Origin: a virus
IMG/VR virus record: IMGVR_UViG_3300030328_003459
Coordinates: 1-24,198 of that record
Length of the DNA stretch: 24,198 bases
Reading direction: 5' to 3' (one strand)
In this document: positions 14,901 through 21,930 of the stretch, in pieces
Position numbering within the stretch: the first letter of the stretch is position 1
How the letters are laid out: each line of letters begins with the position of its first letter
Notes under the pieces: model-generated
What the model was told of the DNA's origin: nothing
Databases searched by the model: none
What the model saw: only the letters and a program-made list of their open reading frames with translations
Position numbers and translations under genes: made by a program

Positions 14901-17596
14901 CTTAAATCAAAGTGTTTATCTACGTCATATCTAAATGCACCTTCATCAGCAAATATTTTTTCTATTAATTCTTTCATATCAAAATGAATTTTATTTCCTT
15001 CAACATCACCTCTTTTATTCTCCATTATCTCTCTTAAATATTTAGGAATTTTTTCTGCATGAGTAATCGTTTGCATCATCTTACCAGTATCCCATAGAAA
15101 AGGATTATCTAAAGTTATTTTACCTTTAGGTAAATTACCATCAGAAGTATACAAATCTGCTAAATCATCCAGCAAAGCAGTCATACTATTAACAAGAGTT
15201 TCTTTATCTTTCACATCAATATCATTGATTTTTAATATTTTAGCATTTTCTTGTATTTCTATTCTACCTGTACCAAATTCATTTGCAAAATCTATTGCTT
15301 TCATAAGTTGTGTAAATAATTCTTCATGTTCTACCTTTTCAAAACTTATATCTCCCTTTTCTATTCTTTTTAATTGAAATTTTGATTTATTTAACCACTG
15401 AGTTTTAAGTTCACTAGGAGAAGCATTATCTCCAAGCAATGAATATATATCTAATATTTGTTGAGTCATTGTAGCTATTTTTTGATTATAGTTAGATACA
15501 ACTGGTCTTACATATAGTGGTATTAAATCCTGAGGAACATCCATTCTAACCTGGAATTCTTCCATAGAAGATTTAAAAGAATCAATTTCGCTTTTAGATA
15601 ATTCGTTAAATTTTTTAAAGCTACTGTCTTTATTTACATAATTATAATTATCAAATATATAAGAAAAATTATTATACATTTCTTCCACTAGGTCTTTATC
15701 TTTCATTTTTGCTATAGCAGCTCTATCCTTTTTTGAAACACGAGTTTTTTTACCTGTTTTCTTTAAATATCCCGTATCTAACATACTCTTAATTTGCATA
15801 GTAATTGGGTCTTCTGAGTCAACAGTAGCCATTCTAATAGCCTCTACTGGAGAATTAGGGCTTTGGTTTATTAAAGAATGTCTTATAGCTGCGTATGCAG
15901 GGTGGTCAATACTCAAACCCATAGCATCATTCATTCTAACTTGTTCTTCTAGCTTAAGTTGTCTGTCACCCAACATATCGTTATATCCTGTAGATGTTGT
16001 AGTCCATTGACTTTCTCCATTCTGTAAAGGCTTTCCTTTGTAAGTCATGCGGTGTCCACGTTTAAATAAGAAATATCCCATTGAAGCAGTTACTGCCATT
16101 TGGTCTGGAGATAATGAATGTCCAAATAAGTGATTGTGTGCACCACTCATAGCTAACATTCCTACACCTTGTCTAGCTTTAGTTCCAAACCAGTCTTCTG
16201 CGATAAATTTTGCATACTCTCTTCTTAAACCACCTTTACCAGTCATAGCTTCACCTACTCCATTTAAAGATAATTTCATATATTCAGCAGCAGCTTCTTT
16301 TTGTTCTAAAGTTCCTTTTTCAATTAATTCTTTTAATTTTGTAGGAGATTTTTTGCCACGAAGTATTTCATTATGTTTATTGCTTAATTTTTTAGCTGCT
16401 ACATCCATATTATGATTTAAAGCTGGTTGATTCATTCTTCTATATAAAAGATATGCAGACATTACATCTTTTCTAGGTTCATCGTTAACAGCGCCTTTAA
16501 CATTGGTTTTTTTGTAATAATTTTTAGTTCCTCTAATTAATCCTCTAATTGTATCTCTTGTTTCTTTATTTGTAATATTTAAAGGACCTCTAGGTGCACC
16601 ACCAGGTAGGAATCTTGTTCCTGCTACTACAGGACCAAACATCATCATTTCTAATAAAAATTGTTTTGGAGTTAAATATTGTTCTTCATTTCTATGATGT
16701 CTAGCAGCTACCCAAGCTCCTTCTACCATTGCATATGCCATAGCATCTTCAGCAGCATATCCTAAAAACGTATCTACTGCACCTCTTGGTCTTGAACCTA
16801 TTATTGGTATTCTACTACCAATTCTCGCCTCAGTTATTAAATCAGGTAATGTATTTATTGGTTTACCGCCAATTTCTTTCCAATATTTATTAACACTATT
16901 ATTAATCTTAGTAATAGTTTTATTTTCTCCTTTTACAACTTTACCAAAACTATATCCTAATTTTTTACCTACACCATCTAAATAACTACCAACTCCAGAT
17001 TTCATAATTTTGTCAACTTCGTTGGCTGACATTTTATTTCCTCTAAAAACTTTACCTACATCATCAAAATTATTGATTCCTTTTATTAAATCTGTTTGTT
17101 TTACTACGTCATCAAGAAACTCTTTTCTTGATACTTTTTTACCAGCTCTAGTAATAGGAGTTCCTTTAGGAAGAGCTTTTTTAATAAGACCTATAGTATT
17201 ATCACCAGCATTAATTTGTTTACCTATTTTACTAGCAGCTACAGCGGTTCCTAAAAGTTTAACTCCTTTTGTTCCTGCTGCAACAGCTCCTCCATAAGGA
17301 ACAAAATAACCACCAATAGTACCTAAAGTATACCCTAAAGAATCCTTATCTGCACTCAAACCTAAATGTTTACTTCCATCTCTATATCCAAAAGTTACAC
17401 TTTCTATTGCACCCCCAAGTACATTTTCACCAAATTGCATAGTATTTTCAAGTCCTTTACCAATTCTTCTTCCATCCATAGTATCAAGACTTTCAGATAA
17501 ACTTGTTCCCCAAGAGTCTAATAAGCTTCTTTCTTGCGCTGAATCTGAATCAGGGTTTATAAAGTCATCTAATATTGGTAATTTATCTTGCGGCAT
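8927..17596 (-). CDS. Giant late protein, 2889 aa, probable virion-packaged two-barrel RNA polymerase
   Basis: An 8.7-kb gene in the late operon, between an M15 peptidase and a second large internal-type protein. Residues 50-520 contain Gly/Ala-rich apolar stretches (for example 88-120 and 272-300) typical of proteins ejected with phage DNA. The core resembles a double-psi-beta-barrel RNA polymerase. Residues 2059-2061 read R-N-P, followed about 40 residues later by K-G-D-Y-D-I-D-D (Asp2099, 2101, 2103), matching the beta-prime layout R-x-P ... D-F-D-G-D and the D-x-D-x-D of YonO and crAss-like virion polymerases. About 360 residues earlier, D-A-A-T-F-Q (1690-1695) and G-T-K-F-V-G with Lys1721 and Lys1737 could be the lysine-bearing first barrel. 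No T7-type polymerase motifs were seen. If correct, it is injected with the genome and transcribes early genes. An AAGGAT site precedes its ATG, which overlaps the peptidase stop by one base. Confidence 0.65.
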   Translation of the reverse strand: MPQDKLPILDDFINPDSDSAQERSLLDSWGTSLSESLDTMDGRRIGKGLENTMQFGENVLGGAIESVTFGYRDGSKHLGLSADKDSLGYTLGTIGGYFVPYGGAVAAGTKGVKLLGTAVAASKIGKQINAGDNTIGLIKKALPKGTPITRAGKKVSRKEFLDDVVKQTDLIKGINNFDDVGKVFRGNKMSANEVDKIMKSGVGSYLDGVGKKLGYSFGKVVKGENKTITKINNSVNKYWKEIGGKPINTLPDLITEARIGSRIPIIGSRPRGAVDTFLGYAAEDAMAYAMVEGAWVAARHHRNEEQYLTPKQFLLEMMMFGPVVAGTRFLPGGAPRGPLNITNKETRDTIRGLIRGTKNYYKKTNVKGAVNDEPRKDVMSAYLLYRRMNQPALNHNMDVAAKKLSNKHNEILRGKKSPTKLKELIEKGTLEQKEAAAEYMKLSLNGVGEAMTGKGGLRREYAKFIAEDWFGTKARQGVGMLAMSGAHNHLFGHSLSPDQMAVTASMGYFLFKRGHRMTYKGKPLQNGESQWTTTSTGYNDMLGDRQLKLEEQVRMNDAMGLSIDHPAYAAIRHSLINQSPNSPVEAIRMATVDSEDPITMQIKSMLDTGYLKKTGKKTRVSKKDRAAIAKMKDKDLVEEMYNNFSYIFDNYNYVNKDSSFKKFNELSKSEIDSFKSSMEEFQVRMDVPQDLIPLYVRPVVSNYNQKIATMTQQILDIYSLLGDNASPSELKTQWLNKSKFQLKRIEKGDISFEKVEHEELFTQLMKAIDFANEFGTGRIEIQENAKILKINDIDVKDKETLVNSMTALLDDLADLYTSDGNLPKGKITLDNPFLWDTGKMMQTITHAEKIPKYLREIMENKRGDVEGNKIHFDMKELIEKIFADEGAFRYDVDKHFDLSALNNANRRFMETIAPLMRGYKRDDVQFTKQKKILNTNVTKLRQLFIEDGNMNIFSRKGPDTDFAFNQAVSDVAWKEDFLRRRKIDSEGDVVPYNNIDRIILQNLESAGLLTGRNSNTIARDIGILGDINLKDFDTAKEFLDFLKSYETGADDTIRKFVSVIEKSSSTTDEAALKSQQLIEDLQNEILPYILRTENGMEVGHLRVSDTKGKEYFSDVGAVENLITSINEIKSIQYVTNLTMFDKSIRAQIAGETKSNQKIIQNLLKLMSGDETKTKYFYKALNTIGWLTKEKRIKRKEEIDEGLTTKLYQEKMKELINEAKNTFKEDDFINQRANDTLQDFDAIDARQLDIVPNTVAKLVVKYPGLKLGKNFKHDVKNYGNDYLGQLEMEYLKIKSNNKIKPEMKKTVFLTKLKEDIVKNNKNVNESALDQELLSISGNLDNKIKLKRITFDEGRATNSFEEISFEQNPLFRGIAKVFDVQGRDELDSNIFVMNNTGHQNDVYRQSATLDNVLFYDKVVDGLTSGELQMVDGRIQNINTEIDISNSVEALHAIPVRLNEKTVIAINMDQNALDVIANKYVTWRKENNLPLNDLENKFLIRKKENDKIYTFDVERAKGKDGRFDGQKLTNTLSPMMRDLVFGQTAPLGFGKKTWMQLRKGSDLEQFSSLKRFKLHDNKSARGIKNDSLRDMIHYIDSIGTKDKDLLRVKSTAEDIINKKYKIVVIEDEGVDGVNSLFSQKQREIDNRKNKYDVDIENLDANYYNGLTITQKAVHDSGRAVLKAMGDKDVSIMDAATFQPPEIQEIQSLLLGVPLGDVNKVSGTKFVGHRAMDDGEIGLIKSAGLRNVASDNIPKELSQHQKIIFVAKSGFKDLIKADDGSSMSSELNSKIFRADKWDDFSDINKLEASSMDFRMDDISLLSVKKDKTGSLPPNLTGFFSTFMDNGMKAVDDFIEYNYRASLRSKSAMFGRIFSSQGQRKFAREEFLDLASENTGKINAELAVQDTQAGVLLNLAQAETDPLVIYDRFFDMFADKHILDRKIESSNDAVIHPDLSGDLMSMIADKNGIIEFSETIESYVAGTRTVDTENMAFIIKNGKNGRDKLVHISDLKNELKNNDLSNAGKKKLSDLTKKKNQKKLTTLKDWVKELDSIDEVQVAALSYRNPITKSNSIIIEGIKSIGNEKQGNKKVVASGDVIHQLKGDYDIDDVISLYSQPKSVWDSVNSVQGKHIYTPEGNTIPDSHKGFSLKDETAFAELLEKKIQSNVLKGAVMNMPEILRFLTSVESHIAPINAKKFETGGLAVKVGDNRYIRVRKDIKENYDLVGKIDELNQKALDSETNPINVKELSGKKQIQDEIFWGENGVFEITDAEGGTLLRPESVDKVIIREYVGIFEKYLRNTGGDYSTGRKRSVRPSQRPRHIERYAQDLAIAEKIVKSRVQSIMNASTKGASSKNLIDAMNVLDFGQHNINSNFYLKLANSDDTGSYVKGLNLDGVSPRDWENIILFKNYRENLSYGNLRPEDRVNFDSEFTTIAHDFLENQTEAVNKILKGVKNFEDASQKLKFIEKQHKSDLRELSELKSNLDGVETSQGLINYLEKRTKRYEKNSKDLRRKISDKMFKNMSEAKKKELKKRIRAQEEEIAFKSDKPVDKDVINSKVDDSFKKALFKPQKYQETLSEITARHTAGVMEQRIASRGVRLHRLEEGQVDALINRYKKDFNEVSKGTSNKYAPLDYDRLQFDYEVDIYRLIVDNGLESKIDAILTRMMAPEFDMTTPNFVEFNGTLAFTSGDKSLSRRINLAMKFNNTSRISKFEGQENASRLLTLEFGKSSRDVVSFMKGDRQNIQSALDDTYTKSIKGYQAFTETINTHDTSLLNLSDPVQALINNSGLSQLSFYEQFYLQIGTGIYRSTVRKGGFVPDSLIAHHFEGRGDYRVEGINQLEKSMQQGVSLFHQVRNGTIQQPIKKQNYAHKGNFIENQRKRRERARLCAKKNN

Positions 17597-18006
17597 TAGT
17601 TATCTTCATCCTTTGTAGACCAATGCCACCATTCATCATCAGGTCTAGATTGTATTAATCCTAAAGAATCTAATACTGCTTTTACTCTTGGATTATTTCT
17701 CATTTCTTCTGTTTGAGCTAAATCGAATGCTTTTCCTTTTACATGAAATGATTTATCGGGAGTAGAAACTAAACCTTCTTTAACTGTTCCTATAGACGCA
17801 TCGTATTGTTCTTGCTGTACATTCTCATATCTAAATGTATCTCCTACTTGTAAATCTATTCCTTCTGATGCTAAAATACTTTTTGCTTCATTAAATATAG
17901 GCAATAAATCTTTATGTAGCCTAATTCTATTTCCTTCAATGTTTAGTATTCCTGAATCTACTACACCTTCAGGTAACCAAGGTTGTTTACTAGGTTCTGA
18001 ATTCAT
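17596..18006 (-). CDS. M15-family peptidoglycan peptidase (zinc endopeptidase/carboxypeptidase)
   Basis: A 136-residue zinc peptidase of the M15 (VanY / L-Ala-D-Glu endopeptidase-like) fold that cleaves the stem peptides of peptidoglycan. The zinc site is complete: S-F-H-V-K-G-K-A-F-D-L (His88, Asp95) and D-E-W-W-H-W-S (His128) with the catalytic Glu125; Arg59 sits in the conserved T-F-R region. There is no signal peptide. Position inside the internal-virion cassette, rather than next to the holin, suggests it opens the wall during DNA entry, although an endolysin role is also possible. The ATG has no Shine-Dalgarno: the 25 bases upstream are almost pure A. Six bases separate it from an upstream stop preceded by A11, raising the possibility of synthesis as a fusion. 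Its TAA overlaps the giant gene's ATG. Confidence 0.85.
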   Translation of the reverse strand: MNSEPSKQPWLPEGVVDSGILNIEGNRIRLHKDLLPIFNEAKSILASEGIDLQVGDTFRYENVQQEQYDASIGTVKEGLVSTPDKSFHVKGKAFDLAQTEEMRNNPRVKAVLDSLGLIQSRPDDEWWHWSTKDEDN

Positions 18007-18011
18007 CTTTT

Positions 18012-19325
18012 TTATTTTTTTTTTTCGTTATTATAATTACTAATAAAAAGTTTGTCTCTTTGGATTATTGATTCTAATTTATCTAATGCTTTTATTTCTG
18101 AATCAAATCTATTCGTAGATAATTCTGAATATATTCTCATATCTTCTGGATTCATTTGACTCTGAGTACTATACATATCAGAATACATATTCATTTCATC
18201 CTTTCTTCTCTTTGTTTGTATTTTCTTTTCTTTTTCAAGAGCAGTTCTTTTTTTACTAATAAGTGCTAAAGCATCTGACATTGTACTTTTATTCTTATAA
18301 TAAAATGCTAGGTCATACTTGGCGCTCCCTTTAATACTAGTATTTTGAGAAGATAAACCAAAAGCTTTTAATCCTTTATCCTCATCTTCAAAAAGTGCGT
18401 TCATTAATCTTGTTAACTCTTTTCTTTCGTCATTATCATAATAAATACCAGTAGATTTACCTTCACCTGATTTAATCTTAGCAGCTTCAGGGTCCATGTT
18501 GTCTGCAACAACACTATCAATGCTTTCTAATATTTTATTTCTATCAGAAATCTCACCAGCTACAGCTTCAGCTTCACTTTTTACTTGATTGCTAAAAGCT
18601 TGTTTTAAATCAAAAGATACTTCAGTATCAGGAATACCAGTTTCTCTTTGAATTTTTAAATCACCTGTTTTCTTAAGTTCCTCAATCTCTGTATCAATAT
18701 CTTCACTTACAGTATTTAGTTGCGAAAATCTAGCTAATACACTATTTCCTTTAGCTAAATTATACTGACTTACAACGCCTTCATCAGTAATTTCTGCAAA
18801 TAACCCTATATTTGAAAATCCTTTTGTATAGTCTTTTATATTTCCACTAGATAGTATATCCTTTATATAATTAGTAACAATAGTATGTTGACCAGGATTA
18901 GAAAGATAAGCAGTCACAACTGCATATATTTCTTTTTGTTGAGAACTTGAAAATCCAGCTGTTTCAAGATTTTTATATACTAAGTCCCTATATCCTGTGA
19001 GATTAAAAGTATCTTCATCTAAAGCTCCAGTAGTATCATTATATTGACCATCATCTGTGATAAATAAAGGTTTAAAGTATCTATCAACTAAATTATCAGT
19101 TTCATTTTGTATTTCTAATTCTACATTTCTCTTAGAATCTTTTAAATGCGTTTCAGTTTCGTTTCTTAATTTTAATTCTAATTCTTCTTGTGCTCTATTT
19201 GAAGCTTCTTGTCTAAATTTATTATCTGAGGCTAGAGTTAAAGCTGCTAAAGAAGCTTCTTGTTCTGCTCTAAATTCAGATGTTTCTGAATCCATTATTG
19301 TTTTTATTGTATCTAATATTGACAT
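18012..19325 (-). CDS. Coiled-coil-rich internal virion-type protein, 437 aa
   Basis: A 437-residue acidic, soluble protein with long helical stretches: residues 15-80 are Glu/Gln/Asn-rich with few helix breakers, and 345-437 are Lys/Glu-rich. The middle part (90-330) looks globular, with L-S-N-P-G-Q-H-T-I and G-K-S-T-G-I-Y-Y. No catalytic motif is recognised. Its place between a gp14-like protein and a peptidoglycan peptidase corresponds to T7 gp15 in the ejection cassette, so a role in the trans-envelope channel is a reasonable guess. It starts at a TAATG overlap with the upstream gene. It ends in N-N-E-K-K-K encoded by an A11 run, where slippage would fuse it to the downstream peptidase to make about 576 residues. 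Confidence 0.6.
   Translation of the reverse strand: MSILDTIKTIMDSETSEFRAEQEASLAALTLASDNKFRQEASNRAQEELELKLRNETETHLKDSKRNVELEIQNETDNLVDRYFKPLFITDDGQYNDTTGALDEDTFNLTGYRDLVYKNLETAGFSSSQQKEIYAVVTAYLSNPGQHTIVTNYIKDILSSGNIKDYTKGFSNIGLFAEITDEGVVSQYNLAKGNSVLARFSQLNTVSEDIDTEIEELKKTGDLKIQRETGIPDTEVSFDLKQAFSNQVKSEAEAVAGEISDRNKILESIDSVVADNMDPEAAKIKSGEGKSTGIYYDNDERKELTRLMNALFEDEDKGLKAFGLSSQNTSIKGSAKYDLAFYYKNKSTMSDALALISKKRTALEKEKKIQTKRRKDEMNMYSDMYSTQSQMNPEDMRIYSELSTNRFDSEIKALDKLESIIQRDKLFISNYNNEKKK
18015..18025 (-). other. A11 slippery tract at the end of the 437-aa gene
   Basis: On the coding strand eleven consecutive A residues directly precede the TAA stop. One added A in the transcript, or a -1 ribosomal shift, reads through as I-K-K into the ATG of the M15 peptidase in frame. 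The tract is also a place where sequencing or assembly could miscount by one. Confidence 0.8.
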
Positions 19326-19849
19326 TATGAACTTCCTCCGCTAAATAAAGAGCCAGCTATAGAAAATAAAGAATTTTTCTTCTTTCTCAAAGAACGATTT
19401 GCTCTTCTATACTGGTTCTGCTTTTCTATACTGCTCGCTATATTAGATTTACTAGTAGTAGTAACTCCTGCTATAGATTTTTGTCTTCTATTTTCAAGTG
19501 CTGTTAATACATCTGTATAATCTTCTTGAGTTTTACGCTCTAAATCTTCTGCCATTTCATTTTGTTCTCCAGACAATCTAAATCCTGATGGATTAGCCTC
19601 TAAAGACATATCTAATTTTTTTAATACATCCTGAACATTTTTAGATTGTTCGTCAATTTTCATCCCTGTTTCTTCATTGATAGAATCAATTTGTGCATAC
19701 ATACTATCTTCTTGAGCTTGCTGATATTCGGATTCATTTCTTATTAATTCATTATTTCCTCTTATAGAAATTGCAGCTTGATTAGCCTCTCCTTGTCCTT
19801 TTCGTATTTTGGCTAATGTATCAAGACCCAGTGCTATTGCTTTAAACAT
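19325..19849 (-). CDS. Internal virion protein, T7 gp14-like architecture, 174 aa
   Basis: A 174-residue protein with an N-terminal helix (MFKAIALGLDTLAKIRKGQG), a long Gln/Asn/Glu-rich helical centre (24-70), and a C-terminal basic segment followed by a short apolar Gly/Ser end (S-L-F-S-I-A-G-S-L-F-S-G-G-S-S). T7 gp14 is of similar size and plan: N-terminal apolar helix, charged helical middle with repeated Q and A, and apolar Ser/Gly-rich tail near the end. In T7 that protein is ejected into the outer membrane at infection. The match here is architectural and positional, not a demonstrated sequence match. Its stop overlaps the 437-aa gene start by one base (TAATG), and it lies four bases after the upstream stop. 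Confidence 0.55.
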   Translation of the reverse strand: MFKAIALGLDTLAKIRKGQGEANQAAISIRGNNELIRNESEYQQAQEDSMYAQIDSINEETGMKIDEQSKNVQDVLKKLDMSLEANPSGFRLSGEQNEMAEDLERKTQEDYTDVLTALENRRQKSIAGVTTTSKSNIASSIEKQNQYRRANRSLRKKKNSLFSIAGSLFSGGSS

Positions 19850-19853
19850 ATTA

Positions 19854-20357
19854 TTATCCCTTACCTTCTTCTTCTGTGTTGTATATATCTAAATCTCTCA
19901 AATCTCCACCAAGGCTCTCAACAATCGCTCCGTATTTTTTATCACGTTGAACATAATTACGTATAGCATCTAAATCTCCACCCGTAAATTCAATTCCATC
20001 TTTATTTATTCTATGAGTTTTTGTAACATCAAAAATAGTTTTACCTAAATCTTTATAATTTTTAAATGTTACTTTTGTAGGAGTAATTTGATTGTCAGGA
20101 TTTAATTGATTATAAATTTTTTCTCCAACTTTTATATTTGCTTCTCTTTTTTGAGCAGCTATGACATCTTTACCAAAACCAACAATTTTTAATGTTTCAT
20201 CCATGAAATTAGTAAAACGTTTTATTCTTTTCTCTTCATCCTTAATATCTAAATCCCTATCGTGCTTTATTGTTTTAGATTTATAAGAGGATTCACTTCC
20301 TCTAACTTTTGCATCTGATGCTCTTTGATAAGATGATTTTATACCTGTATCAGCCAT
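19854..20357 (-). CDS. Late structural-type hypothetical protein, 167 aa
   Basis: A 167-residue soluble protein rich in Lys, Asp and Glu (MADTGIKSSYQRASDAKVRG onward). The first 55 residues are charged and probably disordered or helical, and residues 95-160 look like a compact alpha/beta unit with T-G-G-D-L-D-A-I and S-L-G-G-D-L-R-D-L-D. A GAGGA site sits six bases before the ATG. It stands between tail-associated genes and the internal-protein cassette, so it is probably a minor virion or assembly protein. No family is recognised. The 56 bases upstream of it (20358-20413) contain only the ribosome binding site and no terminator. Confidence 0.6.
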   Translation of the reverse strand: MADTGIKSSYQRASDAKVRGSESSYKSKTIKHDRDLDIKDEEKRIKRFTNFMDETLKIVGFGKDVIAAQKREANIKVGEKIYNQLNPDNQITPTKVTFKNYKDLGKTIFDVTKTHRINKDGIEFTGGDLDAIRNYVQRDKKYGAIVESLGGDLRDLDIYNTEEEGKG

Positions 20358-20413
20358 ATTTTTCCTCGGTTTTTAGTAATAATATATTCATTTTATTTGT
20401 TAATTTCAACCTT

Positions 20414-20713
20414 TTATTCTGTTTTAGCTTTAACAAACTTTCTTACTACAGCAGAATCATTAACAGGTCTACCATCAGACATGTTTATCCAAGCATTATT
20501 CAATTTTACATATTGTGATATTTTATTTAAATTTTTAGGGTCTCTATAATATACAACATCCCCATTTTGACCAGATTCTTTATCTGGTAAACTTGTAACA
20601 ATCTTTGATTTATTTTGTGATAAATGTCTAATTGTACGACTAATATTAGAAGCACCACCTCCACCAGCTCCTCCTCTAAATATCTGAAACTTTTTTTCTG
20701 CTTGTTCTGCCAT
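20414..20713 (-). CDS. Small Gly-rich tail-associated protein, 99 aa
   Basis: A 99-residue protein with a short charged start, a glycine-rich linker (F-R-G-G-A-G-G-G-G-A-S-N, residues 12-23), and then a small beta-type module: L-P-D-K-E-S-G-Q-N-G-D-V-V-Y-Y-R-D, then S-Q-Y-V-K-L-N-N-A-W. The 'G-D-hydrophobic ... K-x-x-x-W' pattern resembles short modules in tail fibre and head-fibre proteins. The precise role is unknown. The start overlaps the stop of the 405-aa tail gene by one base, which supports a tail or virion-surface function. Confidence 0.6.
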   Translation of the reverse strand: MAEQAEKKFQIFRGGAGGGGASNISRTIRHLSQNKSKIVTSLPDKESGQNGDVVYYRDPKNLNKISQYVKLNNAWINMSDGRPVNDSAVVRKFVKAKTE

Positions 20714-21930
20714 TACTTTACACTCTTTCTTCTATATATAATTGTTATGTCATTTATTTCAAAATCATGTGGAACACTTTGTCCTGATACATTAGCTAGT
20801 TCTATAGCAAAACTTCTTGCTCCATTAGCATTTGTATTAGTATTTAATTCTATTTCTGACCAATTACTATTACCATTTATATATCTTGTTGTACCATCGC
20901 CAGTAACACCTGTAATAGTAGCCCCATCATTATTAATAAAATGATTTGTAAAAGCTCCACCATCGATAGCATATTTAGGAACAATATTCACATTTGCTCC
21001 ATTACCACCCTTATAAGTTATTCTTACTTTTGCAATTTTCTTTTTGGCTTGTGTTTGAAATACTAATTCTTTTGTTTGTATTTTATAAGTACTTATATCA
21101 CCGCTAGTAGAATCACTATTATCTAATTCTGGTTTAAAAGGAACAACTGTGATTTGATTATTACTATTTTCATATCCATATATTAATTCATTGTCCCAAA
21201 TATTTACCATATTTGTTTTATCTTTAGCTAACAATCTTCCAGTTCCCTTAGTCCAAGCACGCAATATCATATCGTAAATTAATACATCATCTGCATTTGC
21301 TGCTTCAAAACTTTTAACAAACATAACTTGTTTTGTTGAAGGAATATACCCTACCATAGTTTTGCCATCGATATAAAAATCTTCCCAAGTACTTTTTGAT
21401 AATGTCTTAATTCCTTGTTTAACATTTAATTCAACTATTTGTTGTCCATTATACATATAAGCACCTTGATTATTGCACCAAACAACACCGTAATCAGTCT
21501 CTACAACTGCATTATGATGAGTTACTCCTTTAAATTTATGGCTAGTTTCCAAAAATTCTCTAGATTTAGTAGCATTAATAACATGGAGAGTATTTTGCTT
21601 AAATTGTAAAATTCTATCAGCAAAAGAAGCAAGTCTTATAATTTCTTCACCATCACTTACAGCTACATCAATTCTTCTATCCAATGTAAATGAATCATAT
21701 TTATTACTTTTGCTCTTAAATATACTATCGCTTAAAATCTTTGTAGTGCCATCAGACTGAACTATTTGTACATTACCTATATAAACTCTAGTATTTAACA
21801 AAACAGACGTTTTCCACTTAATACTAGAAATGTAATTTCTTTCATCAAAAGGTAAATTTTGTTTAGGAGGAAACTCAAAAGGGTCACCTAAATGATATTT
21901 TCCAGGATTCATTAATGCATAATTAGCCAT
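20713..21930 (-). CDS. Tail hub/tube beta-propeller protein, C-terminal part, 405 aa
   Basis: A 405-residue beta-rich protein with repeats expected of the propeller-like hub or tubular protein of podovirus tails. Landmarks are W-K-T-S-V-L-L-N-T-R-V-Y-I-G-N-V (39-54), D-R-I-L-Q-F-K-Q-N-T-L-H-V-I-N (105-119), and V-V-E-T-D-Y-G-V-V-W-C-N-N-Q-G-A-Y (142-158). The last 130 residues are Asn/Gly/Thr-rich strands with N-W-S-E-I-E-L and F-E-I-N-D-I-T-I-I-Y, a jelly-roll-like end. It starts at a TAATG overlap with the 527-aa gene, which carries the complementary N-terminal part of the same hub architecture. The two probably act together in the tail. Whether they are naturally separate chains is discussed in the findings. 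Confidence 0.7.
   Translation of the reverse strand: MANYALMNPGKYHLGDPFEFPPKQNLPFDERNYISSIKWKTSVLLNTRVYIGNVQIVQSDGTTKILSDSIFKSKSNKYDSFTLDRRIDVAVSDGEEIIRLASFADRILQFKQNTLHVINATKSREFLETSHKFKGVTHHNAVVETDYGVVWCNNQGAYMYNGQQIVELNVKQGIKTLSKSTWEDFYIDGKTMVGYIPSTKQVMFVKSFEAANADDVLIYDMILRAWTKGTGRLLAKDKTNMVNIWDNELIYGYENSNNQITVVPFKPELDNSDSTSGDISTYKIQTKELVFQTQAKKKIAKVRITYKGGNGANVNIVPKYAIDGGAFTNHFINNDGATITGVTGDGTTRYINGNSNWSEIELNTNTNANGARSFAIELANVSGQSVPHDFEINDITIIYRRKSVK

Noticed and set aside
20358-20413. Possible terminator or promoter in the 56-base gap of the late operon
   Set aside because: Only a ribosome binding site for the 167-aa gene is visible; the GGTT/AACC complementarity is too short to support a hairpin.
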